From positions 124,001 through 188,000 of the forward strand of contig JAQJVL010000421.1 of the NCBI GenBank assembly GCA_035578905.1: a DNA stretch of 64,000 nucleotides, read 5' to 3'. A program made the position numbers and the translations under genes. Origin of the DNA: Stictocephala bisonia (taxonomy: Eukaryota > Arthropoda > Insecta > Hemiptera > Membracidae). Below the pieces are notes generated by a model that was not told the origin of the DNA, did not search any database, and saw only the letters and a list, made by a program, of their open reading frames with translations. Positions within the stretch are counted from its first letter, which is position 1. The number at the start of each line of letters is the position of its first letter. Positions 15,131 through 26,297 of this stretch are shown piece after piece.

Positions 15131-15650
15131 TATAGGAGAAGTTATTGTAAAATGGTATTGACTCACGCTTCCTTCCTTACACACAATGAACTGTCCCGCC
15201 CACCCTGACATATATGTACGATGGTTTTAAATCATCTTGGGAGTATTAGGGGGTATTGGCTTTTAGAATAATTCTAATTCCATATAAGACTTGTTCTTCT
15301 TCTCTCTTTGACTAAAATATTTTTACTTTTAATCATATTTTTATCAATCCTTTGAATGAATACCCCTAAATAACGTCCAAATAGCTGGGATTCTACCCCT
15401 AAATAAGGGTGTTAGGTTCACTACTGTGTTTCTTGTTTGGCTGAGGACATTAGTCAGCTGGTGGCTTGGCATAGAGGTAATCTTAATTCATGACCGCAGG
15501 ATTTTTTAAATTTTGTCTATTCTCATATTCAGATGTCGTATTAGGCAGGTAAACGGAGGTAATTAAATGAAAAAAGAGACTGGGTTTGGGTATGCCTTTT
15601 CAATCAAATCGACGTCTAGTTTAGGCCTGACATACACCTGCGTCTGTTAC

Positions 15651-15740
15651 CTCAGCTTCATAGATCTGTCCAGCTTCTGAATGCAACCAGAGAGAAGATT
15701 ATTGTTACCAGCAGGGATGATGATAGGTTGTTTCCACTAG
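15651..15740 (-). CDS. Same gene, C-terminal exon with hydrophobic tail and stop
   Basis: The acceptor tatgtttcag (AG at 15742-15741) opens the exon in phase 1, completing Ala242. Residues 242-268 run ASGNNLSSS, a hydrophobic stretch LLVTIIFSLVAF (about 251-262), and the polar end RSWTDL, followed by TGA at 15660-15658. Small residues (S-G-A-S-G-N) upstream of the hydrophobic run are what a GPI attachment site looks like. The run is short for a transmembrane helix, and the polar RSWTDL end is slightly unusual for a GPI signal, so a short type I anchor is the alternative. Seven bases after the stop, CTGAG is followed by GTAACA (15650 leftward), so the transcript may be spliced once more in its 3' UTR. 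The stop is too close to that junction to trigger decay. Confidence 0.82.
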
Positions 15741-17310
15741 CTGAAACATATAAGCCATGATGTGAGAAGGAAGCAAAATATAAGCAAACTAACAAATAAA
15801 ACATCATATATCATATTATTGTTGTTCTTACTCTACCAATGTTTATACAACTAGAGGGAAAATTTGAAACAAATTATATTCTTATAGATGTTTCAGAAAT
15901 GTTTTGTTGGGAAATAAAATGGCAAGCTTATCTACTTACATTATCTGAAAGTTAACGTTTTATTAAAAGAGCAAAATCAATAATAGTTTTGATTTAGTGA
16001 TAAAAACGTTATTGGTAATCCTAAGAACAGTAAACTAACAAAGCGTGTTTAATAAATAAAAAATGAAAAACCAACCATCAAAGAAAAAATATGATTATTA
16101 GAGTTACCTTATTAAAATGTCATGTATGATAAACAATCAATTAGTCCATGGGCCTTATTTAGGTAGTTCCCGTTTACGTCAAACAATTTATTGTATTTTA
16201 GGTGATTTATTTATGTTTGTTATTATTATTTTTTTAAATTTATGAAGGTAGTTATGTATGTTGGTTCATCTTTAAATAATTAATTGTCTTTACAGTTCTA
16301 TACAGCCTACCACTGATAAATAACTATAATTAGTTGAAAGCTATTTTCTGGTTACATAATCTCCCAGATCTTTCCTCTTTTGTAGAAGTTCAAAACTTTA
16401 AATTAAATTATCATTGAACAAATACTGTCTAAGATTCTTTATTCCTCCCATTTGTCAACATTTTCTAACCATTATATTTCCCTTTAAACATTCTAGCAAT
16501 CAGTTCCTTATATGTTCTACTCATATATACTTAGCATTTCTTGGGTTTTCTTAAAAAATACGTAGGTATACCAATCTATTTTTTTTTTTTTTATTGACAT
16601 ACTTATTTGGACTATTCATAACATTTATTTTGTTTTTGCCACTAACTTGAAAAAGTCTTTAATAACTTGTATATTTGTTCATATCAATTTTCAAAAGAGA
16701 TTCAGATTGTAACTCATTTTTATAATAACTAGTGGTTGTGTTGAATTTAATACATATTAATTGTTTAAAAAAATGCAAACTAATTTTAATGCTTGTAATC
16801 TTTCCAGAATAAAAACATAGCCATAATAAAGATTTTCACCAAACTATAAAACTACTTTTCTTTAATCAAAATATACCAATAAATTATGGATGTATGTAAA
16901 TAAATATAATATAAAAAATAAATAAATAAAATAAAATTATACATTTTAAGTTATTGGTAAATTGCCTACATAGGAAATAATAAAAAGAAATACACAATAA
17001 ATTAATTTTAAGACAGGAAATAAAATTAAGTACTAATTTTCAAACAATGTAACACCTCTAGTTTATTTTAAACTTCACCACTGGTTACTGTACAAGTATT
17101 GTTGTTATTCAGAACGTTTACAGAATTAAGTAAAGTTGATCTCTACTAGTAAGTAACACGTTATGTACGTGTATGGATAGACTGGTGGTCAATAATCCCA
17201 TAAGTGTATGTGTGGATAGGGCGTCTCTACAAACATGTGTGTGACCCACCCACTCTTCCACTGGGACCAGCTAATAGTAAAACAAATTGGAGTTATTGGT
17301 ACTTGTAAAT

Positions 17311-17351
17311 CCATAAAAATAGTAAATCCATAAGATTTACTATTTTTATGG
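17311..17351. repeat. Perfect 18-bp stem-loop
   Basis: CCATAAAAATAGTAAATC at 17311-17328 pairs exactly with 17334-17351, leaving a 5-base loop. It is intronic. Confidence 0.85.
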
Positions 17352-17495
17352 AACATTACCTAGAATTGTGAGCTATCAAAATAAAAATATGCAAGTCTCT
17401 CAATAAAGGAGGTGTATTTCATACACAATACATTATTATATCGAGACAATATACGAACTATAATGAATACAGCTCATTATAATCTTCAATATAAT

Positions 17496-17517
17496 CTACA
17501 ATATAGATATATTGTAG
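17496..17517. repeat. 10-bp palindrome
   Basis: CTACAATATA, GA, then the exact complement. It is very AT-rich, so chance is likely. Confidence 0.6.
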
Positions 17518-18134
17518 AAAACTACAATATAATCTAACTTTTAACATGGGCCAAAGCGTAACTAAACATCACTTCTTTACTTAACCTAAATTTATTTTAT
17601 AAGCGATTAAAGTTTACAATAAATAGTTATATACGACAAAGGAACATGCAATCAGAACAAAATTACGGATAGAAACGCTTCATAAATCATGCCAAATGAA
17701 ATACTAACTAAAATAAAAACATGTCATTCAAAATTAAAGATACATCAGAAAAGATGTTTTAAATTGTGTATAAGCCTATTTCCTAATACGTAAAAAGCAT
17801 AAGCTAACAACGAAAGCAATATTTTAAATAATATTTCAAGCATAAATACTAAGCGATTTGTAAAAAGCTGAAACCTTTATTATATGAAAAGTAAATTTAA
17901 GTTAAAATAAAAGTTTGGTAATAACAATAACTAACGGTAAAAATATGTTTAATTTAAACATTCATGATTTCAGGGAGTCTACTGAATATAATTGGATACT
18001 GAATATATATACAAAGAAATTAGTTATTTGCTATTAAATTGGACATCAAGTTCTTATCCACATACTAGGCTATAAGTGCAAATGGGTGCTGTATAAAATT
18101 GTTATGGTGCAAATAGTTACGAACGCCTGCTTAC

Positions 18135-18194
18135 CCCCCGAAGTTGGAAGAGGCTCAACAAATCCGCCGAACACAGTCGGCGTAGTGGGGGGTC
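18135..18194 (-). CDS. Same gene, 60-bp Pro/Thr stalk exon
   Basis: This short exon lies between an acceptor ending ggtgttatag (AG at 18196-18195) and a good GTAAGC donor (18134). It is phase 1 at both ends. It encodes residues 222-241: PGPPTTPTV, then GGFVEPLPTSG. A Pro/Thr/Gly-rich linker is expected between the last Ig domain and a membrane anchor, so content and position agree. The sequence is clearly richer in G and C than the DNA around it. The frame joins YFP-G of the previous exon and A-SGN of the next without adjustment. Because it is phase 1 at both ends, it could be skipped without breaking the frame, which would give a shorter stalk. Whether that happens is unknown. Confidence 0.82.
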
Positions 18195-19003
18195 CTATAA
18201 CACCAGGAGAACTAAATGAGATTGTGATTTGGTATAAGTGATTTTCAAAACTTATATCGTACTAAATTTGAGAGTACTTTATATGTACTAGTCATTTTTC
18301 AATGTGAAGGTTTATATTATACTTGTATGAACAATGCCAATATTTTGAATATTTTATTTATTATAGATACTGTTTATAGTTTTAAGTTGATTACGAATGC
18401 AGTGATATATTTTACAATAGATAATTAAAGATATTAAGGTTGATACAGTAATATTATTTTTGAATCTATTCTGTTAAATCATACTACATTTTGGTTTCTG
18501 TTAAATCACTACTGCTTGATATATATATTCTAAAAACTGTTCCCAAATCATTTTTACGTCCACTGTGGTATTCCTTTGTAACAAGTCCACCAAATTGATA
18601 AATAGATAAATTAATTCAAATAAATAATAAATTATTGTATTAAAGAAAAGAATATATTTAATTAGAATAAATAACGAATGTTCAAATTATATTCGAGAAT
18701 TGTCGGAGTAAATCACTAGTTAGATAGAAAAGGAAACAGAAATATCTGTCCCAAACAAAATACAATCTTCCTTTGTTACAAAGGAAGACTTGGGTGGGAC
18801 TCTTCTAAGAAACATAATCGTAAACATGTGGGAACGCCTGAGACACAACAGTCAACAAAAGATAAGACAAAATAGCGTGTGACAAGAGTCAACAGGAAAG
18901 TCAGCTGGAATTTTCCATCGTCCCCACCCCGGACAAGTAAATTAAACGTACCAGAAACGACTCAGTGGACGATTCCTGAAGGGAACCAATCAGAACGTTG
19001 CAT

Positions 19004-19182
19004 CTAGTTGAGAATATATCCGTGGATGGCGGTAGCTGTCGGACAGCAACCTCGTGGTGCAAGCGGAAATTGCCAAAACTCTTCAACACAAATGACGAAT
19101 TGTACCGGAAGAAAGGGTAGGGGAGAGGACACAAGCCCGACGGTTAAGAGACGCAACTCCCCCCAGTCTAAGACCATCAGTC
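19004..19182 (-). other. Possible alternative terminal exon of the Ig gene, or GC-richer repeat
   Basis: Within the intron between the second Ig half and the stalk exon lies an island richer in G and C. On the minus strand the acceptor acatcttgttgccag (AG at 19184-19183) leads, in the phase 1 needed by the preceding exon, into 59 open codons ending in TAG at 19006-19004. The predicted tail includes hydrophobic pieces (LRLLTVGLVSS, PVQFVICV). This would be an alternative C-terminus. The plus strand and another minus frame are also open here, and nothing else supports coding, so a transposon remnant is equally possible. Confidence 0.2.
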
Positions 19183-19844
19183 CTGGCAACAAGATGTTTT
19201 ATAGGATGAACTTTTGAGACCGCGTGGTCATAGTTATATTAATCAGTAAATTAGTAAAATCAATTACTATGTGGTGACTTAAAACAAGTTTTCTTTTCAA
19301 AATATATGCTGTGCGGGTAATTTAAGTAGTCATTCAAGACAAAGAATAAATCGGACTCGAGACAATAGTTGGGACTCATCTTTAAAAATGATTACAGATA
19401 AGTTCAGCTTTACACTTAGTTTAAGATTGTAACTTTTAACATACCTCCACTAAATGAAATAAATTTAATTTTTGAATTCTTATTATCATATTTTAAATGA
19501 ACTTAGAAAAGGATTTTTGAAAATATGTAATTAAAATAATCTTGTAAAATAAAAACTGTCTTGATTTATTGTATCATATAGCCTCACCGAATTACCCGTT
19601 TAAGACCCTGAGATATTTTTTTTATATAATCATGCTTTGAATTAAATTAAATTTTATTATTTAGAAAATAAAATATAAAAATAATAATCAAATTAATGTA
19701 ACAACCTCATAAAGGTAGTACATTACAGATTGTCACTAAAAGTGGTGATCAATTATTAAAATCAATCATTCTAATTTAATTAATTTTATTAAATTAATTG
19801 AAAATATCAAATAAGTGTAACGGCATAAAAAGCACGTTGTTACA

Positions 19845-20061
19845 CCTTATCCGCTAGGAATCCGATATCACTGGCCTTATCTTATCGCTTTCCAAGAACT
19901 TACACACGGAGAGCGTATTCGGCGGTAAGTCAATCATTGGATTTGCCAGTTTGTAATCAACTTTAATAGCCACCTAATCTAACGTAACTAAACATAAACG
20001 GACCTAGCCTTAATGTAATTGTGATAACAAAAAAGTAGTAGTGAATTAATGGAAAAGTTCC
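19845..20061 (-). mobile_element. Tourist-like inverted-repeat element, copy 1 (truncated, inverted)
   Basis: Read on the minus strand it matches the copies at 36.9 and 54.9 kb: terminus GGAACTTTTCC, then ATTAATTCACTACTACTTTT, then GGTGGCTA, AATCCAATGATTGACTTACC, CCGAATACGCTCTCCG and GTAAGTTCTTGG. It ends near GATATCGGAT, so the second terminus is missing. No coding capacity. Confidence 0.75.
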
Positions 20062-20787
20062 ACATTTTTCTTTATTTTTTTTAAAGTAATAATTGAATAT
20101 AGCATAATATTTTAAGTTGATTGATTTTACTAACGAAATCACCACGTAGAATTTCTTATATAAGTAAGGCGTAAAAACATTGCATGTCTGTTTGTTTTGT
20201 TTATTTTTTTAAATTAATACTAATCTTATTTTAGTGCTAGTTTGACCGTGGTCCCATTTTTGTTATTTTGCAATTTTATTTTACATAGAGGGTAATAAAT
20301 TTCTTAACGTTCTCCAAAACATTTTTTTAATTGTAACATGATACCAGATAAAATGAGAAAACATGTTTTAAATAAACTTTTAAATGCTTAAAAAATATTT
20401 TCGCCTAAAATCTATATTATTAAAAATGTTTCTAAAACGAAAGAGAACACTTTAAGGAAGGCAAATGCAAATGCATAAAGAGAAGTGGTTATGCAATTAC
20501 AGTATGTTATGGCATCTAAGTTAATGCGCTTAGTAAGGCACACAAAAAACCATATACATATAATTTTATGAATTTTGTCGAGTTTAGATTTTTTTTAAAC
20601 GTCATAATAACCACATCGATTTACTATTTGTGAAAATTTATTTTGCTTCTCTAAAATATGGCCTTAAAATACTAATCCAAGTCTAAATAAATTCAGTTAA
20701 AGTTGATAAATAAATACGTCAACAAATGTTAGATAATATTCAAGGTTTTATTGAAGGAAGAACATTTGCTGACGATAAAAACATTAC

Positions 20788-20966
20788 CTGGAAAATAAAT
20801 GAGGTTTTTCCTATTGCTATATTTAGCGTCAGGGATGCTAAGTTCACACGTGAATGTGGTGGGGGAAGCCAGGTCGGCGTCCTCCATGGTGAGTGTACCC
20901 TTAATGTCAAAAAGGCTGCTGTTGTTCTGTTTCTTGGTAGTTACCTCATTGTGACCACTTTGGGAA
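20788..20966 (-). CDS. Same gene, exon with second half of second Ig domain
   Basis: The acceptor aactgtttcag (AG at 20968-20967) and the donor GTAATG (20787) bound this exon. The incoming phase 2 matches the previous exon, making Ser162, and the exon leaves in phase 1. It encodes residues 162-221 plus one base. A loop with NNSS (two overlapping sequons, Asn176 and Asn177) precedes KGTLTMEDADL and the second Ig cysteine, Cys202, in TFTCELSIPDAKY. The domain closes with NRKNLIYFP. The Cys144-Cys202 spacing of 58 fits an Ig domain. The exon was recognised by its coding bias and Ig pattern on the strand opposite to a longer accidental reading frame. Frame agreement with its neighbours makes the call strong. 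Confidence 0.9.
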
Positions 20967-22894
20967 CTGAAACAGTTAAGTTTCTTTACATATAAATATT
21001 CAGTTCTAAGTTTAATGCAGAATAAATAAATAGGAAGGATATTTAAGTCTATATTGTCATAAAAACATTAACAGGTTTGGGATACCATTGGATCATCGTA
21101 ATGTAAAAATAGTTTTTAGACTGTTTTAAAGATTTGTTTTTTATGATTAATTTGGTTGGACTTTTAGAGTGAGTTAGATTTTTTAAAATTAAATAAAAGA
21201 ACACCAATTCAAATATACAAATATATAACCAAATTTAAAAATAATACTGTATCTCCAACTAAGAATGAATTTGAAACTAACTTTGGATTAATAAAATCAT
21301 ATACTTTCAAAAATACAACTGCTTTCTTAATAATTTTCCGAAAATTAATTAAACTCAAATTAGTTTCTTACATACTGTACGATGATGAATATTTAAGATA
21401 CAGAACCAAGATGAAATATATTTAATATTCTATTTTACTTTATTATAGTCCTAATAAAGATTAGTGGTTGACAGTTTTGTCTGGTGTTTAGTGAATTTTA
21501 AAGATTTTTAAGAAAAATATGTAGTTTTTATTTAAGTAGATTAATTTAATGTAACAAAAATATTATTTTTGAATTTAGGAAATATATTTAAAATAAACAT
21601 TTTGCTATAGGTAATAAATACTTCGTCCCTGGAAGTATTCCAGTGAAATGTCAGTGTTTGTCAGTGTTGAGATCGATAGAATCAAATAGTATATACTCTC
21701 TGACCTAGCAGATTGTGTAATTGTGGTGCAAGGAAAGTTGATGTTAGTAAAATTTAAGTATGTCAATTATTGTTTGATACAAGTACGTTGAGAATTGGAC
21801 ATGAATATATTGGAAGATTAATGATGTGAGCTCCCTAAATATATTTCTTTTTTAAGTAAATTTAGGTGAAGTTATACAATTGTCCAACAAAATAGTTTCA
21901 AAACCTATCAATTTATTTAAATGTCTAACTACATTAATCATAAACAATTATTTCAGTGAAGAATATAATTATTAATAGGGAAGGGTGTATATAGATAAAT
22001 ATACAAAATGCAAGGATATTTTTAAAGTTTCCTAAATATGTGATAATTTACAATTTTTATTTTTATAACTGATCAATTGATTATTATTGTACTACTAAAT
22101 ACTTACAGATAATTAACTGGTTGTGCAAATTTAGAAAAATAGCCTACGAAATGTAAAAACTTATTACACGTAAGAAGAACTAGACACAAACAATTTAGTT
22201 GGATACGAGTCGTTAAAAGTAGTTATTTAGCTGAATAAAGTGAAAAAGGTTTAATATAAACCAAAGTAGTATTCAATGCTTTATAATGAACACGAATACT
22301 GTATGCTAATATATTAGATAATTTCAAGTAGCAAACATATTGAATATATCAAACGAAATTTAGAGATCCAATAAAATACTAAATACTTAAGCACTGAATG
22401 GTTTTGAAAACATTACATAAATAGGGATTTGGTAAAATGGGCTTAACAGTGGACGGCAGTGGTAAGCATTCCGTCCCTTTCCCCTTGTCTGCTTCCCGTT
22501 GTATTGTTGTCTTAATGGATACATTGTTGCGCAAGTCTATTTACTACGTACACATTTTAATGTAATTCACATCAAATAGAGTTTTTTACAATATAGTTTT
22601 CATATTGTTACTGGTATTTAGTTTGTAACCAGTTTTCTATTGCATTATTTAAAGGGTGAATGATGGATTAATTTTTAAGATGACACTGACAATTCATAGC
22701 AGCAAATTTATAAGCAAATTTAGAAATAATGTTTTGGATATGTATTTATCAAAAGCGATTGATTGTAAAAAACTAAAATGTAAAACACAAAAATGTATGA
22801 TAATATTTATATAAATACTAGTTGTACCCACCCACTTCACCGGTCATAATATTACGTTTTTGATTATGTAATCAAAATGTGCAGCAATCTTTCA

Positions 22895-23020
22895 GTTTAA
22901 AAGTTAAAGTTAAAGGTCGTCTTATTTAACCAGGCGAAGTTAAGGCTAAGGAGCCCTCTCTAATACTTAACCTGGGGACCAACGGCTTAACGTAACTTTC
23001 GAAACACGTTAAGCAGTTAA
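22895..23020. mobile_element. Repeat remnant, GC-richer
   Basis: GGCGAAGTTAAGGCTAAGGA, AACCTGGGGACCAACGGCTT and related words look like a dispersed insect repeat. No ORF is readable. It cannot be named from the sequence alone. Confidence 0.35.
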
Positions 23021-23224
23021 CGGTTTAAACGTATTTATTTATACATATAAATACGTTGGATAGTTTACACTGTAACCTGATGTTATGTATAATTTACTAC
23101 TGTACAACATTATTTTTAATTTTAAGTTTAGACTTCTTTTAAATTTAAGATAGCAAAAAATGTATTCAATTTTTTTTATTTAACAGCTTTTAATCAAATA
23201 AATCAATCAATTTTTCTAGTGCGT

Positions 23225-23420
23225 CTCTTGGGGCCAAGTTAAACTTATGTACAACATTTCAAGTCAATTGAACTTTAGTTTTGGAGCAACAGTGATGAGT
23301 GATAAAAAGCTCTTGTTTATATTAATAACTAGGGAACACCCCTGCACGCTTCGCGTGCCAAACACTGACGCTCGCTGCGCTGGATACACCTCGAAAAGTG
23401 ATTGTCGACTAAAAATAGTA
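23225..23420. mobile_element. Probable LINE 3' fragment
   Basis: ACTAGGGAACACCCCTGCAC, then GCTTCGCGTGCC, recalls the terminal part of many insect RTE-type elements. A related core, ACACCCATGCACGCTTCACG, occurs at about 1905-1924. A further similar start, ACTAGTTGTACCCACCC, is at about 22817. Confidence 0.45.
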
Positions 23421-26179
23421 GTAGATTACCTGTTTAAAATCACAATATTAACTTTATAAACAGTATATTACTCACATTAATTACGTTGCTACCTATTTAT
23501 TATTATAAATACCTAATGGTTTTACTTAATCTATTTCAAAAATGATTAATCTAGATTCAAAAATCTAATTTGTTTTTGTTTAAAAGCTGAAGAATAAACT
23601 TACAGTATAATACGAGTATAAATACGCATCAATAGTAATGCCAATCATAAAAATTAAACATATTTATTTATTAAAAAAACAGCTGTTATTAGTTTACTAA
23701 AGTTAACCGAATGTTATTCTTATGGAACAATCTTTTAGGGGTGGTTTATACCCCTTAGGAGTACTTTATCAAGATGAAAATTCTTTAGTTGTTCCACGTA
23801 ATACCTAAAGAAACAGAGTACAACATTTCAGCTCTCTACCTACAAGCAAAGTTGGAGAATTAGTGATGAGTGAGTAAGTAAGCCTGAGATTTGCCTTTTA
23901 CGTATATCGATCAACAAAATAAAATTCGATAGTTTATTTAGGTTAATTTTAAGGTAAATGTAACGAGTTTTATCGGGAATACAATACATGCTTTGTTGTC
24001 TTATTGTAAATGTTAACGTGGTTTTCAGAATCAAAGAACAGTATTTATGTCATTCTCTTTTATTTTATATTTAAAATGTGTGTTATGAAATACCTCCTCT
24101 CTGTAACTTTACCGATATGTAATTTTCTGATAGAAAAAAAGTAATAAAAACTAAATAAAACTGTAAATATTAAGTTGAAATTATTGCCAATCCTAACAGA
24201 GTTAGTTATGAAAATTACTAAGGCTATAAAATACTAGAACATTTTAGCCAACATTGAAATACGCAATAGATATTTGCCATAAGTTCGTATAACCAATACT
24301 TTTTACCATGGAAACTATAGCTAACTGAATACTATTTGTAATTAAATTCAAGTTTGACTTTGTTCAGTATATACTTTATAATAACCAGTTTACAAAGAAA
24401 ACAAAGAGTCTAAGTCCTCTGCACGGTCTAATTATATTCATGTACATATTTTTAATAATCAGACTGTTATAGAATACAAGTAGTTTTATGCACGATTTTG
24501 TGGTCAGATAAAGTTTTGTTTTAGAGGCCTTAAGTACTCGTATATGACTGTTGAAATATGATTGTTGTGAGAATTGATGATTATATGTTGGTATGTGGTT
24601 AAGGGAAATTTTATGGGGGAAAATTAGTTGGGCTGTTGAAGGACGTCCGATGAAAAATTACGTTTACTAAATTTGTCAGTCTGTTTAGTTTGAACGTGTG
24701 TATGTGTGTGTGATCTTATGCTATATATTAGTAAATGAAGAGGTTTGTAGTTGTTTTTATTTTTCATTCCCCAAATTGCAGACTAAAAAATTAAAAAATT
24801 ACAGAGAATAAAAGCGACAGTTGATTGTGGCAAATAAAATTGTGGTGACAGTTCAGGGTGGGCTATTACTGGTCTTGACAGCCGGGCGAACTCATTTATT
24901 GTTCATAATATCGTGAGTAGTTTTCACCAGCTGGGCTTAATCACTCACAGTAAAACGTAAATATCATTTAAGACAAAAAGTAGTAATTTTGTTAATGCTT
25001 ACTTGTATGCGATGTCAAATTATACTCAACGATAGTTACTTGTTTTCGTACCCGATATCAAAACTAACACACTTAGTATTGTCGCCCGATGTAAAAATTG
25101 GCAAATATTTATGTCTTACTATTATTTTGTGATATTATTTTATTTAACTGGCTTAGTTTGACCAATAAAAGTTATAATTTAGTCTTAAACGCATATTAAA
25201 TGATATTAGATGCTAAGTCATGTTATATTGTAAGATTTAGATTACATTTTATTTGTATATGAGATAATGATTAAATGATACATTACACAGTATATTTTCT
25301 TCTTTAGTTGTAATATTGTTTTAAATAGCATCGTATTCAATATATATATATATGTAAAATAGTTAATCCTACGGCACTCTAACATGTTCTCGCTGTTATG
25401 TGTAAATATCTTGCATATTTTTCAAAAGTAGAAAAAACATAGGTAAAACGTAGTTCGATTTATAATGTTAAACTGAATTATAAGTTCAAATGAATATGAT
25501 TAAAAGTAATTAATTACCATCTCATATTTGAATAATGTATTTGGTAAAATTACTAAAACAAATAGAGAAATTTAACAGGATTTGTTTTAGAGTTACCAAA
25601 CAAAGGAGCGACACGTTTTAATAATGAACACACCATCGGTGAACCTGTATCATGCGGTTTGAATAATACAGTTAGTTTTAATTATAATTAATTTACTCAT
25701 CCTATCATCCTATTAGAAAATATTAGTCCATCGAGCTCCAGTTTGGATCAAGTACTGAACTATTCAAAAGTTTCTTATGTTTCGTCTACATTACAGTGGA
25801 CATCGTCAAGGTGAGTGACACCCAAAACCCAAGCCATGAAGTGGCTTTGACAAAAATAAAGAAGACGAAAAGAATGAACATGACTAAAGTTGACAATAGC
25901 CTTTAGTCATTTGGATACAGCAGTCTCCAACACTAATATTGAGCAGTGAACTGTCATTTAAATTGCCTTGAAGACGTGTGATGCTGTGTGCAGTAAAGGG
26001 TTGATAAGTATAGTTAAACTACCCATGAAAGCCACCGATGGATGTTTGTAATTTATAGATTGCAAATTGCACAATTTACAACGTTGGAAACTTAAATATT
26101 AATAGAACCCTCTAAAATACCATATTGCCATGGTAACCTATCCTATTAAAATGACTACATTCTATTCCTATTTACCCAC

Positions 26180-26297
26180 CTTTCAAGAGCAAGGATGGTC
26201 ATGTTAGGTTCCGGAAATACCCCTTCCGCTGAGCAGGAGATTGTCACTCGGTCGCTCTGGGGCTTCTCAGTTGTCACTTCCAGCGACTTCTCTGGAA
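26180..26297 (-). CDS. Same gene, exon with first half of second Ig domain
   Basis: The exon follows the 22.5-kb intron. It starts after the acceptor tatatacag (AG at 26299-26298) and ends before a GTGGGT donor (26179). The incoming phase 1 fits the previous exon exactly: the split codon becomes Val123, giving KMIVY-VPEKSLEV across the junction. It ends in phase 2. It encodes residues 123-161 plus two bases. RVTISC supplies the first Ig cysteine, Cys144, followed by GVFPEP and the sequon NMT (154). The position where a canonical Ig tryptophan would sit reads MTILAL, so this domain lacks the core Trp. Splitting of the second Ig domain over two exons is seen directly. Homology to insect two-Ig surface proteins is from family knowledge. 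Confidence 0.9.

Larger units (their letters stand above)
15741..18134 (-). other. 2.4-kb intron before the C-terminal exon
   Basis: The donor is GTAAGC at 18134 and the acceptor is tttcag at 15741. It is AT-rich, with two perfect stem-loops at 17311-17351 and 17496-17517. No coding signal was seen. Confidence 0.75.
18195..20787 (-). other. 2.6-kb intron before the stalk exon
   Basis: The donor is GTAATG at 20787. It contains a member of the Tourist-like family near 19.84-20.06 kb, the GC-richer island at 18.9-19.2 kb, a 21-base palindrome at 18768-18788 (CTTCCTTTGT, one T, then its complement), and AT-rich filler. Confidence 0.75.
20967..26179 (-). other. 5.2-kb intron inside the second Ig domain
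   Basis: The donor is GTGGGT at 26179 and the acceptor is tttcag at 20967. The content is AT-rich with two repeat remnants, at 22.8-23.0 and 23.2-23.4 kb. A short GT-rich run sits near 24.70 kb. No other coding signal was seen. Confidence 0.8.

Noticed and set aside
20726..20995. 89-codon plus-strand frame
   Set aside because: It is the antisense shadow of the third coding exon, which carries Ig motifs and matching splice sites.
25795..25815. Micro-exon on the plus strand (TTACAG then GTGAGT 14 bases on)
   Set aside because: No neighbouring exon or homology on that strand; chance splice words.
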